Shown here: in pieces, positions 47,653 through 57,400 of the stretch
How the letters are laid out: each line of letters begins with the position of its first letter
Numbering within the stretch: position 1 is the first letter of the stretch
DNA from: Sphagnum compactum
Lineage: Eukaryota > Bryophyta > Sphagnopsida > Sphagnales
Reading direction: 5' to 3'
DNA: 64,000 bases
NCBI GenBank assembly: GCA_965153455.1
Contig: OZ234495.1
Coordinates: forward strand, 23,742,875-23,806,874
Translations under genes and position numbers: made by a program
Notes under the pieces: generated by a model
The model's database searches: none
What the model was told of the DNA's origin: nothing
What the model saw: only the letters and a program-made list of their open reading frames with translations

Positions 47653-47937
47653 TTCCAAGCCTTTCGTCCTAGGATTACACACCAAGATACCAGCACTCAG
47701 TCTAGCTTGTACTGATCCCAGTACCAGCGATTGATCATCATCCCCGCGGGGGCGCCTTGAGATCGATCACAATGAATCAATCCACTGCAGCTAGCTAGCT
47801 AGTTGATAATCAATATATCCAGTATTGATTATCAATATAGCCAGCAGCAGCTGCTGCTGTTGCAGTGGATTTGTTCATCTTTCTTCTACATGGAGTCATG
47901 ATAAGATCGTGTGTAATCCTATGACAAAGGCTTGGAA
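47653..47937 (+). ncRNA. Candidate long hairpin RNA (microRNA-precursor-like)
   Basis: The outer arms 47653-47682 and 47909-47937 pair almost perfectly (one bulge, one mismatch). Inside, AATCCACTGCAGC near 47785-47799 pairs with GTTGCAGTGGATT near 47857-47871, and GATAATCAAT pairs with ATTGATTATC around 47803-47833. The strand cannot be decided from symmetry; plus is arbitrary. A near-21-nt duplex with slight imperfections would fit a microRNA, but a miniature transposon would look similar. I do not recognise the candidate mature sequence as a known family. Confidence 0.45.
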
Positions 47938-50573
47938 GTGGTACACTGTAAGCTGCTCATTCTTCCTGTAGAAGTCTTGCTGCAGCTTGGTAGCTCCTGT
48001 ATAATTCAAAATAGTCAGTTTAAATCAATAGATTATCTGCAATATCAATACTAGTCCTACTATCTGACAAAGGCTCAGAGGGAAAAAAAAAACTGTTTGT
48101 TATAATGAAGGACAGATTACTCTTGCTGGAATCTCCAAAGTCAAACCCCAGCTTGAGTTTCATCGACGCAACTCATCATGATCATGTTGTAGTCTGAAGT
48201 TTTTTCCTTGAATTAGCGCCCTAGTACAAGAAAGAATGATGGGTGGTGAGTGCTTCGGCGTCAAGAAGACTCTAGACGAAGGCTAGACGGAGCTCCACTA
48301 CTACTATTATCTAGACAAGAATTCCATCATGGGAGATAGGATAAACAATTACTGTTGAAAAGCCTGGTCCCCCTGCCCTCTCCTTTATACTCTCATGAAT
48401 GAGACCGGGGCGACGCGTGTCGAAGGAAGGATACAAATACCGATAAAATGATTGATCTGGAACTAACTAGGTACCTGGAATCTAGACAATAGTTTTATGA
48501 AGCTGGTCATCTTCAAGGAATGGCATGAGCAGTTTTACATACTCCAGTAGCTTTCAAAAAAATTCCTACACGAATGTTGATACAGAATATGAGGATCAGC
48601 AGCTGCAAGCCTAGCTGTTGCAGATCATCATGGGCCATGCCTCATGGGATCTGTACATCTGTGGAATTTCTTGGATGATGATGCTCTCAGCGGAACACGT
48701 CATTTTCAGGACTAGTAGCAGCAGGACGTCAGATGCTGCAATTCATCCTAATCTGCAGATCCTAGGACACAAATATCCGGCCTGTTGTAGAGATCAGGTA
48801 ATTGTTGCTCTTCTCATTGAAGTATAATCTTTTGGATTCTGCAGGCTCATGACTTATAGGGGATATATATCCAACTTGTACTTTTTTTTCCCTTAAGCTT
48901 ATAGTATCTTGGAGGACGACGTTCGGCACGCTGGGCCATGTGCTTCAAAGGAATCAGTCAGGACGTCTAGTGTGGATAAAAGAGACAATGAACCTGGCCA
49001 ATGAATACTAGCTCAAACCTTGAAAAAGTAAGGATTTTGGGCTAGTCAGATCAATGGAAAAAATTGTGCAGGTGAAGTTCCTAGTTTTTTGTGCAGCTCA
49101 AGTGTAAGAATCCATGGCTCGTGTTTGCAGCAGTACTTGGTTGGTTGGTTGGTTGCTAGCTAGCGGGGTTTGCAGAATCATCAAATGCAGCAGCAGCAGG
49201 TAGCAGCTGTGCCTAGCTTGTGGACGAATTAGGGATGGACAGCAACCAGTTGCTTGACAGAATTAGCAGCAGCTGCTGCAGTTCAATTGCTCAGCACAAG
49301 ACTCCAAACTGGAACTTAGTCATGCATGCATCCATGCTCCTCCTCCTCCTCCTCCCTCGAGCCAGTCACGTGTGTTATACTTGCTTTCACCTTTATTTAT
49401 ATATATTACAAAGCTGATTTCCCACTTGCTTCTCAGATTCACTGTAATTATTTACATCAATCAATCAAGCAGAAATATAATTCAGACTAGCCCCAGATGA
49501 TCACTAACCTAGAAATTATTAGCAGCTGCGTTCATGAATGCCTTGATCTATGTCTGTGAGGAGGGGGATTGCATCATTGCAGAAGCTGCTGGAACTTGCG
49601 TGCCTTGCAGCTAGACAGCTGCATATTCTGGTTCAGGATGACCAGCAGCAGCAGCTAGCTTAGCAATCCGCACAAGTTGCTGTTGATCATCACTATAATT
49701 TCTATACAATTAATTGCAGGTCGACAACACATTTTGATGATCAGAATCAGAACTTCAGCATCACATGTTAATGAGGCGAGTATTGTATCTAGATTAATAG
49801 TGAACCAAATGAATTTGAGATCAACAAGCTATGATCTAGAGACATGAACAGGAAAGTTCCAAGATTTATAAATTGTGCTGGTTTCGCAGATTGCTTTAAG
49901 GCCTGCAGCCCAGCGCAAGCCAGCTCAGTATCTGATCTGCAAGTTTGACAAACTGATGAATGTATATATATAATAATAATGGTGCACATAATAACTTGCT
50001 GCTAGTGCTGTGAAAAGAAACAAAATCCTGCATGCACCCCCAGAGGCTCACGACATTTTTCTTTGCACAATACTAGCAGGATTTTGATTCTTAAATTTGT
50101 TGGCCACCATGTTTGTCCTCACACTAATTATGCCAGGGGCACTAATGATTGGGGTACATAGTGTTGTGCCTGAAGATCTAGTGGAGTCTGGGACTCATGT
50201 TTTGAGCATGGGGAACAAGCACTGTACTTCTCAAGCAGATGCAGTAAGCTGGGAAGCAGGAGTTGGAGTTTAAAATGCATTAGACATGCAAGTGTAAATT
50301 ATAATTTAGTTTAAATTAAATTTGGGCTCCGTGGTGCTACGCACTACCAGTGATGATTTTCCTTCTTATTATATTTGGACCATGTAATTATCAAGAATTC
50401 ATCATTATTTATCTCATTGTCAAATTTAATTTTAATTAATATAAATGTCATGGACATGAGAAGGCACATGTTAATTTATTTTTTTATATCCATGTTGGTG
50501 GATAACGAAAGAGGTGAAATAGTTATAAAAATAAACAAGGTTGTCACCACAATTATGCGTCCGTCACACGCAT
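47938..50573. other. No gene recognised; many AGCTAGCT and GCAGCAGC words
   Basis: No coding domain. The stretch is unusually rich in short palindromic words (AGCTGCTGCAG, GCAGCAGCAGCT, CTAGCTAGC). It could belong to the transcription unit of the hairpin at 47.65 kb, but nothing in the sequence proves it. Confidence 0.4.
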
Positions 50574-50900
50574 CACTACAAGAATTCATGGCTTTTTAAG
50601 TGGTCCAACATGATTGCCATGTCCATTTTCACTAAGAATTTGGCCAATTTGACTAAAGGCCCATAGTGGCTAAAGTGACATGTTTCTTTCGATTGGTTCA
50701 TTTGATTAAAATGACCTTTTTGACTACTTGATCAATGTGATATTTAATCAAATATGACTAAGAGTGAACCTCTTTAATCAAAATAGACATGGGTGTAATC
50801 AAATGAGACATATTGTCAATTAATACTTATAGTCAAATAGGACAAGATGTGTCACCTTTAGTCAAAAAAGACAAGGTGTAGTCAAATGTGACATGGAGCA
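50574..50900 (+). mobile_element. Possible second CACTA-type terminus with subterminal repeats
   Basis: CACTACAAGAATTCATGGC at 50574 resembles a common CACTA end (CACTACAAGAAAA). It is followed over 300 bp by many copies of short motifs, GACATG, AGTCAAA and TGACTAAA, in both orientations, like a subterminal repeat region. The three flanking bases are CAT. No matching right end or transposase was found, so it may be a non-autonomous or truncated element. Confidence 0.45.
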
Positions 50901-51049
50901 AAATGGGACATGTACAACCATAAATTTTGGAAAAGAAAATATTACATATAAGTGTTTATAAGTTGTAGGTAAATCACATATGGATAGGTTTAATTAGGGG
51001 GTAGGAAACTAAAGTGGGGTAGGTAGGTAAGAAATTAAAGTAAGGAAGG

Positions 51050-52830
51050 TAGGTAGAAGGGTAAGTAAATAAATGATAGGCCTAGATTAACATAGGTACA
51101 TCTATGTGAGGCTACATGAACCTAGGTTATATCTTAGGTGAGCTTATGCTAACCTAGGTAGGCCTTGGTCTACTTAGATTTGGTAGCTAGGTTTTGTAAG
51201 GTTTAGGGTGAAAGCTATGTAGGGCCAATGTATATAGGGCTATATATAATTAAGGCTTATCTAAGCCTACATGGCCTTTACATAGGCCTACATAGTTCGT
51301 ATTTAAGCTTACATAACCCTTCCATAAACCTACAATATAACCCCTACATACCCCTTACATATATAGGCCCACATAACCTTTACAATATAACCCCAATAAT
51401 ATTAGCCCCTATGTATGCTTAGATAACCCCCTATGTACCCCCTAGCTACATATATAGCTCTTACAAAGGTCTACATAACCCTTGCATAGCCTAAATAGCC
51501 ATGCCCTATGTAGGCTACTACATAGGTAGCTATTACATATACATAGACTTTACCTAGGCTTACATAGTGTGTATAACCCCTATATAGCCCTACATAGCTC
51601 TTACCTATGCCTATACACAACCCTACATAGCCTTACATAGCCCCTACATACTTCAAGTACCTAGCTCTACATAGCTTAACATAGCCCTTACTAGTTATGC
51701 CTGAATATCACCCTTATATATCCTCACATAACCCCTAAGTAGCCCTAGGTAGCCCAAAAACATAAATACCTCCTACCTAAGCCAACATATATAGCCTAAC
51801 ATAACCCTTACTTAGACCCTACCTAAGCCTACATAGCCTTACATAGCCCCTAGAAGTAGGCTTAAAAAAAACTGTTCATCTCATTTGGAGTAAAAAAAGT
51901 AGGTGAAAAATATTTTTGAAATAACGTCAAATTTTTATGTTTAAATTTTTTTTTTCCAAATTTACCACATTAATCACAAAGCTTGGACTTGTATACCCTA
52001 CATCACATATACATAAAGTGTAGCAAATGCCCACACCCAGACTTTGATAAAATTTTGACATACTTGCATCAAACTTTTTTATTCCTTTCACCTACACATG
52101 CCGACATAAAGTAACTTACAAGTAAACCATCAACTTTTTTTTTGACATTCCATTATATATATCAAGAGCAAGACTAATATTCTACATGTATATGTTTGGT
52201 GCCTCTTCAAGAGAAAAAATATATTATTCAGTTTTGCTTGTGTTTTTTAAGATAACCAAATTCTACATTGCCAAACTTTACATTTTGTGTCTAATTGACT
52301 GTGCTTTCACCCGAGTGAAGATAAGGATTAAAGGTTTTGATTACAATGTTAAACTAAGATTTTAATAGCCTTCATATACATTTAGATAAGACCCTAGGTA
52401 GCCTTTCATCTAAGTCAAATTTGCTTAAGTAACTCCCTATGTAATCTTTAAATAACCTCTTACGTAAGCCCATAAGTAGCCCCTAAGTATCCCTTTACTT
52501 AGGAAGTCTCTAGGCATCACAACCAAGGTAGGCCATTAGGTAGTCTCTAAGTATCCCCTAAATAATCCATTATGGAATTCCGTAAATAACCCCATAAATA
52601 TTCCTAAACTCTTAAAAAGCCTTTAGGTAGTCTCTTAAATAAACCTTATGTAGACCCCATAAATAGTCCCTAGGTATCTCCTAAGGTAAAAAATCCCTAG
52701 TTTGCCCCTAGATAGTTCTTTAGGTAACTCCTGATACTCAAACCCATGGCTAGGCAAGTTGGTAGCCGATATATAACTAGGTAGGTAAGCCTACCCTATT
52801 TCACCCCATAGTAGCCCGTGGCCACAAAGG
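51050..52830. repeat. Tract of degenerate CCCTACATAG / CCTAGGTAGCC words
   Basis: Dozens of variants of a roughly 10-13-bp word (CCCTACATAG, ACCCCTACATA, CCTAAGTAGCC, ACCTAGGTAGG) occur at 51050-51860. After an AT-rich gap they resume at 52380-52800. Spacing is irregular and copies diverge, unlike a clean microsatellite. Confidence 0.75.
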
Positions 52831-54455
52831 TAGAGTGCTGTGTGGTTAGAAAAGTGACCAGAGGAGTCAATTTTGAAGACTGTATTCTATGTTTTCGAGG
52901 TTAGTCCTGACTTTTATGCAGTTTCTGGATAGCTAAAAAACACAGGATGAGAAGGACATGCAGGATCAAACACAGGCTGAAACGCAAGATAACTTGATGG
53001 ATAACTTTAATATAATTTTACTTCCACACTTTCAATTACATAGATGTAAGTAGGCCTTACACATACACTGAAATGGAGTGTAAATAAATTCCATTATGCA
53101 AAATGTAAGTCCTAACCTATAGACACACATAACAATGGTTCAAACAACACACGATCTATATATGTGTGCATGTGTTCCTTGGATCGGCTTTGTTTCTCAT
53201 GTGCTTGAAATATGTTGTTGCGAGGGTTTTGTTAATTCAAGCCATAAGTTGCTTGAGAGATGGTTGACCCCTTAATTTTTTCATTCGGGTCCAAAAACAA
53301 TAAAAGGAACCAAGGGTGTTAAGGTCACAATATTTTCCAAGGATTGCATTTGACATGTGGTATTCATTCATGTGTTGGCATGTTATTTTGAATTTGCATT
53401 TTTTATATCCAATTTATAATTGTGTCCTAGATTTAAATACTTGTTGATTACATCTTGATGTTATATCACGTGTAACATCAAGATTCATGCTCTTTGCCAC
53501 ATAAAAATGAATATCTTTTTATTAAATACACATTTTCAAATTTCATAATTTTCAAAACCAAAAAGCACCAAAATCTGTTGTAAATATGAATTTCACCAAT
53601 TTAAACTCATATTGTTTTTTTATTCATCAATATTAAGATCTTTCCAATTGCAAAAGAAAAATGATACAAATTCCATCTATGAGAAAAGGACATTTAAAAA
53701 TGAAATAATATAAAAAAACTATTCACAATAAGGTTTGGAGTGCTTTAAACATGCATTGAAGGACTCTTGAAACATCATGGGATACTACTACTCCCCACCA
53801 TAATAAGGGCATGATCTAATTAGTGTTATGTGGGACAAACATGCATGGCATGATGTATACAATTTAAAGGAAAATTAGTACTACATATATAATGTTAAAA
53901 GTAGTAACATGCAAGGTTTTTTTCATTTTGAATTCTTTTAAAAATCACATATGAATTATTTGAGCCTCAAAAATAACAAAAAATATACAATTACAAAGAA
54001 ATAAATGGCCCACACACGGAACTTTTACAGCATGTAAAATTTGTCTTTATTTGGGTGAGAAGAGAAGATGGAAAATTCTTCTTCATGGGTAGGTAACACT
54101 TTTATACCTCCGATTCAACCTCTTTGTTTCAATGTACTGAATTTTGAAGGTTTTTTCCTACTTTTCCAAATGCAACTTTCTATTCTCTTCCTCATTCGTT
54201 GAATCTTTATTTCCATGGATATCGAGGAGGTGTAAGCATTATGACTACTTATAAAAAACATAACATTTGTTGCTCATACCAGCAAGCAACGAAAATCTGT
54301 GCAGAATTAATAGCAAGGGGCTATGTCAATTCTGCAAAAAATCTACTCTTGCTGCTCATACCAACCAGCAACAGAACTCATGCAGAGAATTAATCGCACG
54401 GGGCTACATTGCTTCTGCAAAAACCTTATGTCAAGATGATGAGGAAATACTAAAA
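52831..54455. other. No gene recognised; region beyond the galactokinase 3' end
   Basis: No coding region supported. The part next to 54455 is the 3' flank of galactokinase and contains two imperfect copies of a GCAGAATTAATAGCAAGGGGC-type unit at about 54300-54420. Confidence 0.45.
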
Positions 54456-57400
54456 CTATAGTCTTAGAATTGCGGCACCTCCTGATGGTTTTGAATCAAA
54501 CACGTAAAGGTCCAAATCTTCAATCTTTATGGTCCCCTTTTTCACTTTTGGGTAGTAATACACCTCCTTCACATATTACACACGCAACAATAAGACACAT
54601 CTTTTCAGTTTCGGGTTTAGAGTTGCTGTCTTTTCCACTAGAAATTGCTGAATAAATCAAAAAATATATATATGGGTATCTAATACAGCGTATAATATTC
54701 GAATTTATTCCAACTCTCAATACATGTTGTGCAATATATCTTTTTACCTTGAGAGCTGTGATGAAGGATGGAACCTCATTTTCCTTAACAAGTGCGACAA
54801 CGCAGCCACCCCATCCAGCGCCTGTCAAGCGTGCTCCCAATGCTCCATTACGCCGGCATGTGTCCACTAGATTCTCTAGTTCTGGGCAACTGAATTAAAA
54901 AAAAAACAAACAAACCAAATACCAGAACACAAATTGAACAAGTTGTTTAGGAACAATTTTACAACGTACAGATAGATACAGAGAGAGATAACAGCAAGAG
55001 CAGGAAGGCATTTTGAAGAGAGAAGGAAAGAAAGACAGTGCAGTCGAGGTGAGGAAGGAAATGGGCGAGTTAAAAATGTGCATGAACAGATGATTCATCT
55101 AAACCTAAACCCTGGGTCCACAGCAAAGGAAGGTTTTGGAGCTCGTGGAAAAGGAGGAAGGAGCACAACCCCTGTAAGTAATTCAATTGCTGTTACAAAA
55201 CACGGACCTGCATTCATACAAAATGCTGCAGCTGGTGTGGCTCTCGTTCATTAGTTTCCCTAGCTTTTGCAAAACTTCTTCTTCCTCCCTGCATCATGCA
55301 ATGCACAGAAAAGCAACATTAACTGCAATTAATTACCAGATCTTTTGTTTTTTGTCTTTTTTTTTATTTTAAGATCTTTCAATAAACTGGTTTGAGGATC
55401 CATGTAACAAAAAAATAACACCTGCCAAGTTTAAATTTGCCAGAGACTAGACAACAACATATCACAAAATCGAAAAAAAATCTTTGTTTTTGTATTAGAA
55501 AGCAATTCAGCTGTGTTCCTCCTTTCAGTCGCTCAAAGTGGTTTACTAAATAAGAGCAGCTTTTATTTGTTTATTTTTGGTGGTCAACTTTTGCATCCTT
55601 GCAACAACAAAAAAAAAAAGTAAAATGGAAATATTCTCTCATAAATTCCCTGATCTTTCAAGAAAAAATTGTCTACTTTTACGTCGAAAAAAAAAAAAGA
55701 AGATTATTTCGGGAATATTTCACCACATTTTTCCAACCGAATTTTTAGTTTGGGGGCAGCTTTTGGACAGTTTTCTAGAAAGCTCTCATCAGTTAATATG
55801 CTAAAATTTCTTCGGATGGTCTCTAATGATGGATGGTACATCAGAAAATTCTCCTGAAAAAAAACAAACAAACACTGAATAATGAACCAAGGTTTTAGTG
55901 CCTAAAAGGATCAGCAATTCTTACTGGTTTGACTGAGTGGCTGCTCGAAATAAATGAACCCGATTTCCTTCCGAGTACACATGTTTGGCTCTCTGTAAGT
56001 TGCATCATTTCAGTCAAATACAACGTGTCCAAAAAATCTTTTAGTTTGATGACAATAAGAAGTGATGAAGAAGCTTATTCCTTCAATGTTGATATTTTTT
56101 TTTCTCTCTTTGGCACAAAAGAGTGAGGACTTATTCAACATCATCAATCACCCATCATCCTCATATGGCTGCTGCTCACCACTAAAAAGTGCTGGAATGA
56201 AATGGATTTTCTGAAATCCTCTCTCACATACCCACATAAGAGAAAACAAAACAACACAAGCAAACAAAACAAAACAAAACTACACTCCAATAATGGAAGC
56301 AATTGGATCAAGAGTCCTCAGTCATGATGCTCATGAAGCAGCTATTGACCTGAAAAAGCTTGAAATTTGAGGCAGCAGATAGAACAGCAAGCGAGCTCGG
56401 GGACTTGGCCATCACTGTTGTCAAATTCTCTTGTAAAATCTCCTCAATCTCCTCAGTTGTATATGGTGCGTCATGCAAATAATCCTGCAAAAAACTCATT
56501 ACAACCCACCACCAAAAAAAAAAAAGAAAAGAAAAACTAACTGAACATTGTTGCTAAATTAGATCTTGTGCCTTTAATCACAAAACACAATTCCATCAAA
56601 CCAGTCCGAAAAATTCCAGTGAACAAATTGAACATGTAAACCCGAGAAATAAATTGAAGGAAAATCTACTGACTGAAATTCCAGTAAAACAATTGAACGT
56701 GTAAACCCAAAAAATAAATGGAAGGAAAATCTACTGACCAAAATTCCAGTAAACCAATTGAACCCATAAACCCAATAAATAAATGGAAGGAAAATCTACA
56801 AAATGCAAAACAAAGAGAAGAGTGTTTTTTGCAAGGAATTGAGAGACAAACCTCAACAGCAACGAGAGGGCTGGAAGACCCATGGGTGGAAGCATATGCC
56901 ACACACAGACCCTCTACATCTGAGAGTGTATGTATGCTTGCAGTTGCCTCCTGTAATGGCATCTTCAGTTTTGCAGCCAGGACCATCTGCCATCACCCAA
57001 GTTGCACGATTGATCTCTGTCCAAAATTGCATAGGAGATGGTTCTCCTGACAAAAAAGCTTACATGGGTGCAACTAAAATTCAATCAACATGGGCTGATG
57101 TTTGGTTTACTTACTAGAATCCTATAATCAAGACTGAATGTGTATAGGAAAAAAGGGGTGAGGAACTTACAGCAGCTAGGCGGCACTCCACAACACGGTT
57201 ATTGTAATTCGTGGCTGCAGTTACAGCTTTCTTTGATTCTGTGAGAGAGTTTGCAATCACAAATGAGCCTCCCTTGGGTAGCATCACATCACTCGCCCGA
57301 ATTGGGTTAAAATCTATCAGTTTGGCCACACCTCGCTTTGCCATCACTGAAATTGCCTGTGTACACAAAGACTCAAGAAACAAGCCCTCAGAATTTCTTC

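Noticed and set aside
54199-54455. Extension of galactokinase beyond 54456
   Set aside because: The last exon ends in [12 protein letters not shown] and a TAG at the expected C-terminal position of the family; the frames beyond are on the other strand or unrelated.
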